Part shown: positions 57,491-64,000 of the stretch, one piece after another | How the letters are laid out: each line of letters starts with the position of its first letter | Numbering within the stretch: position 1 is the first letter of the stretch | DNA from: Rhodovulum kholense | GTDB taxonomy: Bacteria; Pseudomonadota; Alphaproteobacteria; Rhodobacterales; Rhodobacteraceae | Direction of reading: 5' to 3' | Length of the DNA: 64,000 nucleotides | NCBI RefSeq assembly: GCF_003053725.1 | Contig: NZ_QAYC01000003.1 | Span: 1 to 64,000 of the forward strand | Made by a program: the position numbers and the translations under genes | Notes under the pieces: model-generated | The model's database searches: none | What the model saw: only the letters and a program-made list of their open reading frames with translations | Told to the model about the DNA's origin: nothing

Positions 57491-58575
57491 CAGGCGGCGC
57501 TCCCTTGTGCCGGGGCGACCAGCCAGTCGTCGGCATAAACATTGACGTTGGCCGGGTCGAACACGACGCGCGAGGCCTCGGCCGGAATGGCCTCGCCCTC
57601 GGCGGCGAGAATGTTGATCTCGGTCCCGAAGCAGGTCGCGCGCAGGATCTTGTGGCGGCCCACATCCTCGATGCGGGAGATCCGGACCGGCAGCCCCTCG
57701 TCCTTCGACAGCCGGGCGAATTCGGGACGCACCCCGATCCGGGTGCCGCCCGCCAGCGGTCCGTAGCGGCCGCCCAGGGGCACGTGGATGCCGTTCACAT
57801 AGGCCCGGTCGCCCTCGATCGTCGCGGGCAGCAGGTTCATGCCGGGCGAGCCGATGAAATAGCCCACGAAGGTATGGGCGGGTCGCTCGAACAGCTCTTG
57901 CGGCGTGCCCACCTGCACCACGCGGCCGTCATGCATGACCACGACCTTGTCGGCGAAGGTCAGCGCCTCGGTCTGGTCGTGGGTGACGTAGATCATCGTA
58001 TGGCCGAACTCGTGATGCAGCGACTTCAGCTGGGTCCGAAGCTCCCACTTCATGTGCGGGTCGATCACCGTCAGCGGCTCGTCGAACAGAAGCGCGTTGA
58101 CCTCGCGCCGCACCATCCCGCGCCCCAGACTGATCTTCTGCTTGGCATCGGCGGTCAGCCCGCGCGCCTTGCGGCTCAGCTGATCCTCCATCCCGATCAT
58201 CCGCGCGACCGCCTGCACCCTCTCGGCGATATAGGCCGGGTCGCGGCCCCGGTTGCGCAACGGGAAGGCCAGGTTCTCGCGCACGGTCATGGTGTCGTAG
58301 ACCACGGGAAACTGGAACACCTGCGCGATGTTGCGCTGGGCGGTGGGGGCGGCGGTCATGTCGACCCCGTCGAAGAGGATGCGCCCCCGGCTGGGCGTCA
58401 GCAGCCCCGAGATGATGTTCAGAAGCGTGGACTTGCCGCAGCCGGACGCGCCCAGCAGCGCGTAGGCCGCGCCGTCCTCCCAGTCGAGGTTCAGCTCCTT
58501 CAGGGCGTAGTCGTCGGGCGATTGCGGGGCGGGCAGGTAGGAATGGGCGAGGTGTTCCAGCGTGATCCGGGCCAT
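57490..58575 (-). CDS. glpT: Glycerol ABC transporter ATP-binding protein GlpT
   Basis: A 361-residue ATPase of the MalK/UgpC type. Walker A is G-A-S-G-C-G-K-S-T near residue 38, Walker B is A-L-L-F-D-E-P near 155, and the C-terminal TOBE-like domain starts near 285. The signature region (T-A-D-A-K-Q-K-I-S-L-G) deviates from LSGGQ. It lies 12 bases after glpS. The name follows the rhizobial GlpT, not the G3P antiporter. Confidence 0.92.
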   Translation of the reverse strand: MARITLEHLAHSYLPAPQSPDDYALKELNLDWEDGAAYALLGASGCGKSTLLNIISGLLTPSRGRILFDGVDMTAAPTAQRNIAQVFQFPVVYDTMTVRENLAFPLRNRGRDPAYIAERVQAVARMIGMEDQLSRKARGLTADAKQKISLGRGMVRREVNALLFDEPLTVIDPHMKWELRTQLKSLHHEFGHTMIYVTHDQTEALTFADKVVVMHDGRVVQVGTPQELFERPAHTFVGYFIGSPGMNLLPATIEGDRAYVNGIHVPLGGRYGPLAGGTRIGVRPEFARLSKDEGLPVRISRIEDVGRHKILRATCFGTEINILAAEGEAIPAEASRVVFDPANVNVYADDWLVAPAQGSAA

Positions 58576-58587
58576 GGTCGCTCCTCC

Positions 58588-59676
58588 TCAGGCCGCAAGG
58601 GCATAGGCGGCGGGGGCGACAAGCGCGCCGTCCTCGCCGAAGATGTAGACATGCGACGGGTCCAGATAGACCGGCAGCGCGGCCCCGATCCGAAGATCGC
58701 GGATGCCGTGGATCACGCCCACCCAGCGTTCGCCATGGTGGTCGAGATGGATGAAGGTTTCCGACCCGGTGATCTCGAAGACCGCAAGTCCGGTGTGAAA
58801 GACCATGGCATCGGCGGTGTGGCGTTCGATCTCGACATGGTTCGGGCGGAAGCCGGCGGTATAGCGCCCGTCGGCGAGCGCGGCGAGAGCGCCCTTCGCC
58901 TCGACCCACTGGCCGTCGCCGAACATCAGCCGTCCGCCGGTCTTCGAGACCCTGAGGAAGTTCATCGGCGGGTCGGAATAGACCCGCGCCGTGATCGCGT
59001 CGGCTGGCTGGCGGTAGACCCGGGGGGCGGGGCCGAACTGGGTGATCCGTCCTTCCCACAGCGTCGCGGTGTTGCCCCCCAGCAAAAGCGCCTCTTCGGG
59101 TTCGGTCGTGGCATAGACGAAGATCGCGCCGGAAGAGGCGAAGATCCGCGGGATCTCGGCGCGCAGTTCCTCGCGCAGCTTGTAGTCGAGATTGGCCAGC
59201 GGCTCGTCCAGCAGCACGAGGCCCGCGTCCTTCACCAGCGCGCGCGCCAGCGCGCAGCGCTGCTGCTGGCCGCCCGACAGTTCCAGCGGCTTGCGGTCAA
59301 GAAGCGGCGACAGCCGCATCATGTCGGCGGTCTTCTTCACCGCGCGGTCGATCTCGTCGCGGCTGCGGCCCTCGAGCCGCAGCGGCGAGGCGATGTTGTC
59401 GTAGACCGTCATCGAGGGGTAGTTGATGAACTGCTGATAGACCATCGCGACGCGGCGGTCCTGCACCCGCATGCCCGTCACGTCCTCGCCCTGCCACAGG
59501 ATGCGCCCGGTCGTGGGCCGGTCGAGCCCGGCCATCAGCCGCATCAGCGTGGTCTTTCCCGAAAGCGTCGGCCCCAGCAGCACGTTCATCGTGCCGGGTT
59601 CCAGCGTCAGATCGGTCGCATGGATATGCGTCCGGCCGTTCACGACCTTCGACAGGCCGTCAAGCGTCAGCGCCAT
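58588..59676 (-). CDS. glpS: Glycerol ABC transporter ATP-binding protein GlpS
   Basis: A 362-residue ATPase. Walker A is atypical (G-P-T-L-S-G-K-T-T, near residue 36), the signature is L-S-G-G-Q-Q-Q-R and Walker B is L-V-L-L-D-E-P. It has a C-terminal regulatory-type domain. It is separated from glpD by 45 bases and from glpT by 12. It probably forms a heterodimer with GlpT. Confidence 0.92.
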   Translation of the reverse strand: MALTLDGLSKVVNGRTHIHATDLTLEPGTMNVLLGPTLSGKTTLMRLMAGLDRPTTGRILWQGEDVTGMRVQDRRVAMVYQQFINYPSMTVYDNIASPLRLEGRSRDEIDRAVKKTADMMRLSPLLDRKPLELSGGQQQRCALARALVKDAGLVLLDEPLANLDYKLREELRAEIPRIFASSGAIFVYATTEPEEALLLGGNTATLWEGRITQFGPAPRVYRQPADAITARVYSDPPMNFLRVSKTGGRLMFGDGQWVEAKGALAALADGRYTAGFRPNHVEIERHTADAMVFHTGLAVFEITGSETFIHLDHHGERWVGVIHGIRDLRIGAALPVYLDPSHVYIFGEDGALVAPAAYALAA

Positions 59677-59721
59677 CGCGGCACTCCTCCCTTATTCCGT
59701 CCCTGGGCCCGTCTCGGCCGC

Positions 59722-61332
59722 CTATTCGGCGGCGGCGGGCAAGTCCTTGGGGCGCTTATCCGTCATCCAGGCGTCAAGCCCGGCAATCTCGTCGGGGCTC
59801 AGTCTGAGCCCAAGCTTGCTGCGGCGCCAGACCACATCGGCGGCCTCGCGCGCGAATTCGCGGTCCATCAGCCAGCGCACCTCGGCTTCGGTCAGGGTCG
59901 CGCCGAAGTCGCGCCCCAGATCCTCGGGGCTGCGCGCGCCGTCCAGGAGGTCTGCCGCCTCGGTGCCATAGGCGCGCACCAGCCGCCGTGCCCAGCGGTC
60001 GGTCAGGAACGGGTGCGTCGCCTTGAGCCGCGCGATCAGGTCCTCGACGCCATCGACCGGAAGATCCCCACCCGGCAGCGGCACGCCCGCGGTCCAGCGG
60101 CCCGGCAGGCCCTCGTTCACCTCGGAGATCTTCTCCAGCGCGGATTCGGCCAGCCGACGATAGGTCGTGATCTTGCCGCCGAAGACGTTCAGCAGCGGCG
60201 CGCCGGCGCGGTTCAGCTTGACCACGTAATCGCGCGAGGCGGCGGTCGCAGAGCCCTCGCCCTCGTCATGCAGCGGCCGCACGCCGGAATAGGTCCAGAC
60301 GATATCCTCGACGGTGACGTCCTGCCGGAAATAGCGGTTCACGAAGGCCAGCAGATAGTCGCGTTCGGCCTCGGTGCAGACGGGGGGCGTGTCGGGGTCC
60401 GCATGTTCGGCATCGGTCGTGCCGATCAGGGTGAAATCGGTTTCGTATGGGATGGCGAAGACGATCCGGCCGTCCTGCCCCTGGAAGAAATAGCACCGGT
60501 CGTGATCGAAGAGCTTCCGCGTCACGATATGGCTGCCCCGCACCAGACGCACCCGGTCTGACGAGGTTTCGTGCAGCGTCTCGCCGATCACCTCGCCCGC
60601 CCAGGGGCCGGCGGCATTGACCAGCATCCGGGCGCGGCGGGTGAAGACCTCGCCGGTCTGCTGGTCGCGCAGCGTGACCGTCCAGAGGTCCGGGCCGCGC
60701 GCGGCGCCGATGACACGGGTGCGGACGAGGATCTCGGCGCCGCGCTCGGCGGCATCGCGGGCGTTCAGCGCGACCAGACGCGCATCCTCTATCCAGCAGT
60801 CGGAATATTCATAGGCCCGCTGGAAGCTGTCCTTCAGCGGCTGGCCCGCCGGGTCTGTCGCCAGATCCAGCGTGCGGGTCGCGGGCAGGATCTTGCGGCC
60901 CCCGAGGCTGTCGTAAAGAAAAAGCCCCAGACGGATCATCCAGGCCGGACGGCGGCCCTTCATCCACGGCATGACCGTGGACAGCAGCCTCGACGCGGGG
61001 GTGCTGGCATCGAACCGCATTCGCGTGTCGAGCGGCAGCACGAAGCGCATCGGCCAGCTGATATGGGGCATCGCGCGCAACAGCGTCTCGCGCTCGATCA
61101 GCGCCTCGCGGACCAGACGAAACTCGAAATACTCGAGATAGCGCAGCCCGCCGTGAAAGAGCTTGGTCGAGGCCGAGGAGGTCGCCGAGGCCAGATCGCC
61201 CATCTCGGCCAGCGTGACGCTCAGTCCGCGCCCGGCGGCGTCGCGGGCGATTCCACAGCCATTGATGCCGCCGCCCACGATCAGCAGGTCGGTCGGGTCG
61301 GACTGGGGCGTTGTCGCAAGGGGCGCGGGCAT
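59722..61332 (-). CDS. glpD: Glycerol-3-phosphate dehydrogenase
   Basis: A 536-residue FAD enzyme. The FAD motif I-V-G-G-G-I-N-G-C-G-I-A is near residue 18. The DAO domain contains G-G-L-R-Y-L-E-Y near residue 60 and a C-terminal G-G-K-I-T-T-Y-R-R. It oxidises glycerol-3-phosphate to DHAP at the membrane. AAAGGA precedes the ATG at 61332. It is the first gene of the operon. No glycerol kinase gene lies in this window. Confidence 0.96.
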   Translation of the reverse strand: MPAPLATTPQSDPTDLLIVGGGINGCGIARDAAGRGLSVTLAEMGDLASATSSASTKLFHGGLRYLEYFEFRLVREALIERETLLRAMPHISWPMRFVLPLDTRMRFDASTPASRLLSTVMPWMKGRRPAWMIRLGLFLYDSLGGRKILPATRTLDLATDPAGQPLKDSFQRAYEYSDCWIEDARLVALNARDAAERGAEILVRTRVIGAARGPDLWTVTLRDQQTGEVFTRRARMLVNAAGPWAGEVIGETLHETSSDRVRLVRGSHIVTRKLFDHDRCYFFQGQDGRIVFAIPYETDFTLIGTTDAEHADPDTPPVCTEAERDYLLAFVNRYFRQDVTVEDIVWTYSGVRPLHDEGEGSATAASRDYVVKLNRAGAPLLNVFGGKITTYRRLAESALEKISEVNEGLPGRWTAGVPLPGGDLPVDGVEDLIARLKATHPFLTDRWARRLVRAYGTEAADLLDGARSPEDLGRDFGATLTEAEVRWLMDREFAREAADVVWRRSKLGLRLSPDEIAGLDAWMTDKRPKDLPAAAE

Positions 61333-61387
61333 GAATCGGTCCTTTCGGTAGAGTCAACGAACCACGCTGCGACAAGTTGCGTCAATC

Positions 61388-61420
61388 GGAATTTTCGTTT
61401 TTATTCCGTTTCTGTTCGGT
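61388..61420. promoter_or_regulatory. Candidate GlpR operator/promoter region
   Basis: An AT-rich run between glpD and glpR contains TTTTCGTTTTTATTCCG and TTCTGTTCGG. TTCG-type direct half-sites occur at 61393-61399, 61404-61410 and 61411-61418. DeoR-type GlpR proteins bind similar TTCG-rich sites. A -35/-10 pair could not be fixed. Confidence 0.5.
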
Positions 61421-61588
61421 ATGGCCTGAAGCGCGCAGCTTCATGCGCGCTTGGCCGAGTACGCCTTTCGCATTTGCAGCATGCGCGCGTTCTCGCGGCG
61501 GAACTCAGGCGATCTCTGCCGCCGGTCCGGACTGCGCCGCTTGCGAGGCATCGGCAAATCGAACAATTTGGAGCGGAAAGGAAAGCCG

Positions 61589-62350
61589 ATGTCCCAGACC
61601 CTGCGCGCGCCCGACATCCTCGACATCGCCCGCCGCGAGGGCCGTGTCACCGTCGAGGCGCTGGCCGAACATTTCGGGGTGACCGTCCAGACCATCCGCC
61701 GCGACCTCGCCGATCTGGCCGAGGCGGGCAAGCTCGAGCGGGTCCATGGCGGGGCGATCCTGCCCTCGGGCGTGACCAATATCGGCTACGAACACCGGCG
61801 CGACCTGAACCCCGAGGCCAAGGCGGCCATCGCCCGGCGCTGTGCCCAAGCGATCCCCGACGAGGCGTCGGTCTTTCTCAATATCGGGACCTCGACCGAG
61901 GCGGTCGCGCGCGAGCTTTCGCATCACCGCAACCTGCTGGTGGTGACCAACAACATGAACGTGGCCAACATTCTGGTCGAGAACCCCGATTGCGAGATCG
62001 TGGTGGCGGGCGGCACGCTCAGGCGGTCGGATGCGGGGCTGGTGGGCACGCTGACCATGCGCGCGATCCAGGCCTTCAAGGTCGACTATGCGGTGATCGG
62101 CTGTTCGGCGCTGGACGAGGATGGCGATCTGCTGGATTTCGACATCCGCGAGGTTGGCGTCAGCCAGACCGTCATCTCGCAGGCCCGGCGCACCTTCCTG
62201 GTCGCCGACGCCACCAAGTTCGAACGGACCGCGCCGGTGCGGATCGCCTCGCTGGGCGATCTCGATGCGCTGTTCACCGATCGCCCCTTGTCCGGGGCGC
62301 TGGCCGAGCGGTGCCGGGCCTGGAACACCCGGGTCGAGATCGCAGATTGA
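61589..62350 (+). CDS. glpR: DeoR-family glycerol regulator GlpR
   Basis: A 253-residue repressor. The winged HTH is near residues 8-55 (R-E-G-R-V-T-V-E-A-L-A-E-H-F-G-V). The sugar-phosphate sensor domain shows N-I-G-T-S-T-E-A and V-G-C...D-L-L-D-F-D. The ATG at 61589 has AAAGGA upstream and is preferred over an upstream in-frame extension. It is divergent from glpD across the operator and probably senses glycerol-3-phosphate. Confidence 0.92.
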   Translation: MSQTLRAPDILDIARREGRVTVEALAEHFGVTVQTIRRDLADLAEAGKLERVHGGAILPSGVTNIGYEHRRDLNPEAKAAIARRCAQAIPDEASVFLNIGTSTEAVARELSHHRNLLVVTNNMNVANILVENPDCEIVVAGGTLRRSDAGLVGTLTMRAIQAFKVDYAVIGCSALDEDGDLLDFDIREVGVSQTVISQARRTFLVADATKFERTAPVRIASLGDLDALFTDRPLSGALAERCRAWNTRVEIAD

Positions 62351-62385
62351 GGCGGTGTCTCTCAGGCTCGCCGCAACGGCCCCTT

Positions 62386-63066
62386 TCAGCCGCGCGTCCG
62401 GCCATAGGCCGCCATGAAGACCTGGACCGCCGAGGCAACCGAGGCCTCGATTTCCTCGGGGTCCGGGGCGGTCGGGCGTTTGCCGAAGAGTCGGGCGCGC
62501 CAGATGCCGGCCACGGTCAGCTCGATGAATTGCGAACTGGCCCGTTCGGGGTCGGGCACGTCCAGCCGCCCGGCGGCGCGTTCGCGGCGCAAAAGCGCGT
62601 TCAGGTCGTCATGGGTCCGCTGGGCGCCGGCCTCGTAGAACCGTGCCCCAAGCTCGGGCATGCGGTCGACGATGCCCGCGATGGTGCGTTGCCACTGGAC
62701 CACATGATCGGTGCAGATCGTCGAGGCGAGGCGCTGGCCGAACCGGGTCAACTTGTCCTCAAGCGGCAGATCGCCTTTCAGAAGCGCATCGAAGCCCGCG
62801 AAGATCGCCTCGCGCTCGCGCGCGACGAGGGCCACGAAAAGATCGAGCTTGTCCTCGAAATAGACGTAAAGCGTGCCCTTCGAGACCCCGGCGGCGCGGC
62901 AGATCTCGTTCACGCTGGCGCCGTCGAAGCCCTTTTCCAGGAACTCCTTCATCGCGCCCTGCAGGATCTGGTCGCGCTTGGCGGGGTCCTCGCCCGCCGC
63001 ATGGCGTCGGCAGACGCGGCCGCCGGGGCAGGTGTCGCTGTCGGTTCGGCTGTCGCCTTGCGGCAT
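62386..63066 (-). CDS. TetR-family repressor
   Basis: A 226-residue protein. The N-terminal HTH lies near residues 29-75 (G-A-M-K-E-F-L-E-K-G-F-D; S-V-N-E-I-C-R-A-A-G-V-S-K-G-T-L-Y-V-Y-F). The C-terminal domain is TetR_C-like. It has a 28-residue N-terminal extension; the start at 63066 has AGGA 10 bases upstream. It is divergent from the efflux adaptor at 63301 and probably controls it. Confidence 0.92.
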   Translation of the reverse strand: MPQGDSRTDSDTCPGGRVCRRHAAGEDPAKRDQILQGAMKEFLEKGFDGASVNEICRAAGVSKGTLYVYFEDKLDLFVALVAREREAIFAGFDALLKGDLPLEDKLTRFGQRLASTICTDHVVQWQRTIAGIVDRMPELGARFYEAGAQRTHDDLNALLRRERAAGRLDVPDPERASSQFIELTVAGIWRARLFGKRPTAPDPEEIEASVASAVQVFMAAYGRTRG

Positions 63067-63150
63067 CTGGGCCGGTCCTTTCGTGGTCCCGAGGGCATGA
63101 TCCTGGCGGCCTGACGGGAGTCGGCAGGCCCGTCGCTGTCAGACCATTTA

Positions 63151-63170
63151 ATCGAACCGGCCGGTTCGAT
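63151..63170. promoter_or_regulatory. TetR operator candidate 1
   Basis: A perfect 20-base palindrome with half-site ATCGAACCGG lies between the divergent TetR and efflux genes. Its centre is 58 bases from that of the second site. It is very likely bound by the TetR protein encoded at 62386. Confidence 0.8.
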
Positions 63171-63208
63171 AAAGCCTTGATCGACTCGCGGCGATGCCCT
63201 ACACATAA

Positions 63209-63228
63209 ATCGAACCGCGCGGTTCGAT
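63209..63228. promoter_or_regulatory. TetR operator candidate 2
   Basis: A second perfect 20-base palindrome with half-site ATCGAACCGC. It shares outer half-sites ATCGAACCG/CGGTTCGAT with the first site; only the two central bases differ. Its position, 73 bases ahead of the efflux gene, fits repression of that promoter. Confidence 0.8.
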
Positions 63229-63300
63229 CCGGCTCTGTGCCGGTCCCGCCAGACTTTCTCACGTCCCGTCGCCCCTGCGCCTTCTCCGAAAGCTGTCCCG

Positions 63301-64000
63301 ATGTCGAAGCCGGAAACCCTGACTCGCGAGACCCTTGCCGATGCCGCCCCGGTGCCGCCGGGCGAGGATCGGTCCGCCGCGCCGAAACGGTCGCGCCGCA
63401 AGCCGGTGCTGGCGCTCGTGGCCGTGCTGGCGCTGGGCGGGGCGGGCTATGCCGGCTGGGGCTACTGGACCCATGGCCGATTTGTCGAGCATACCGACGA
63501 CGCCTATGTCCAGGCCGATATCGCGATGATCTCCAGCCGGGTGCAGGGCTACGTCAAGAGCCTGCCGGTCGAGGAAAACGCCCATGTTCGGTCCGGCGAC
63601 GTGCTGGTGCGGCTGGAGGACGACGATTATCGCATCGCGCTGGCCACCGCCGAAAGCCGCGCCGCCACCGCCGACCGCACGCTGGCCCGGATCGACGCGC
63701 AGATCGCCGCCGCCCGCGCCGCCGTCGTGCAGGCCGAGGCCGACCGCGACGCCGCCGAGGCCCAGCTTCGGACCGCGACCAACGCGCTTGAGCGGGTCAA
63801 GGGGCTGGCCGCGCGCAATTTCGCGGCGGTGGCCCAGCTCGATACCGCGACCGAGGATCACGACACCGCGCGGGCGACGCTGGCCAAGACCACCGCCGCC
63901 GTGGCCAGCGCCCGGGCCGAGGTCAATGTGCTGATCGCCCAGCGGGCCGAGGCCGAGGGCGAAAAGCATCAGCTGGAACTGGCCGTGGACCAGGCCCGCC
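63301..64000 (+). CDS. HlyD/EmrA-family efflux adaptor, N-terminal part (cut by window end)
   Basis: The first 233 residues of a membrane-fusion protein. A cytoplasmic N-terminus (1-34) precedes one membrane helix (about 35-55). Then come T-D-D-A-Y-V-Q-A-D (the biotinyl-lipoyl motif, near residue 66), S-S-R-V-Q-G-Y-V and a long alanine-rich coiled coil. It resembles EmrA, which works with an EmrB-type MFS pump. The remaining C-terminus is outside the window. The ribosome site is weak. Confidence 0.88.
   Translation, partial: MSKPETLTRETLADAAPVPPGEDRSAAPKRSRRKPVLALVAVLALGGAGYAGWGYWTHGRFVEHTDDAYVQADIAMISSRVQGYVKSLPVEENAHVRSGDVLVRLEDDDYRIALATAESRAATADRTLARIDAQIAAARAAVVQAEADRDAAEAQLRTATNALERVKGLAARNFAAVAQLDTATEDHDTARATLAKTTAAVASARAEVNVLIAQRAEAEGEKHQLELAVDQAR

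Overview
The window is about 64 kb of high-GC, gene-dense chromosome. It almost certainly comes from an alphaproteobacterium of the Rhodobacteraceae (Rhodobacter/Rhodovulum/Paracoccus-like). The grounds are base composition, the gene families and their order (Rhodobacteraceae-type Tad pilus locus, rhizobial/rhodobacterial GlpSTPQUV glycerol importer) and a GGGTATTT...AAATACCC inverted repeat of a kind common in this family. I see no rRNA, tRNA, insertion sequence, prophage or CRISPR array. The species is not determined.

Region by region. 1-3065: a chemoreceptor (cut by the window start) behind a periplasmic ligand-binding protein. 3219-9517: a peptide-uptake operon, M19 dipeptidase followed by dppABCDF-like genes. 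9657-23201: a complete Tad (Flp pilus) locus with pilin, prepilin peptidase, secretin, assembly proteins, ATPase, inner-membrane platform, TPR lipoproteins and a MoxR-like AAA ATPase. A polytopic GT-C-like membrane protein sits inside it on the other strand. 23498-28869: a lytic transglycosylase, a HAD-UbiA fusion, DprE2-like and DprE1-like enzymes and a UPF0104 membrane protein. Together the middle three predict synthesis of polyprenyl-phospho-D-arabinofuranose. 29111-37299: a small secreted protein, a 3-oxoacid CoA-transferase, an L,D-transpeptidase, topoisomerase I, DprA and TldD. 37300-37766: a gene-free stretch with two strong hairpins, a candidate small RNA. 37767-50585: mostly housekeeping genes (thrC, M16 peptidase, acetyltransferases, apt, mtnP, ychF, aroQ), with a tiny divergent regulator/peptide pair around a palindrome at 45217. 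50675-53188: a CPA1 antiporter with a cNMP-like tail. 53448-62350: the glycerol regulon glpD-S-T-P-Q-(DUF1413)-U-V, with divergent glpR. 62386-64000: a TetR repressor divergent from an EmrA/HlyD-type efflux adaptor, with two perfect 20-bp palindromes between them.

The most interesting idea here is that the Tad locus is bracketed by a GT-C-like glycosyltransferase candidate on one side and a compact polyprenyl-phosphoarabinose synthesis cassette on the other. This suggests an arabinosylated Flp pilus or a related envelope arabinoside. Second-tier items are the candidate sRNA upstream of thrC, the RHH/38-residue peptide pair, the paired TetR operators, and a DUF1413 gene embedded in the glp operon. 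All functions are inferred from recognised motifs and gene order. No database search was run.
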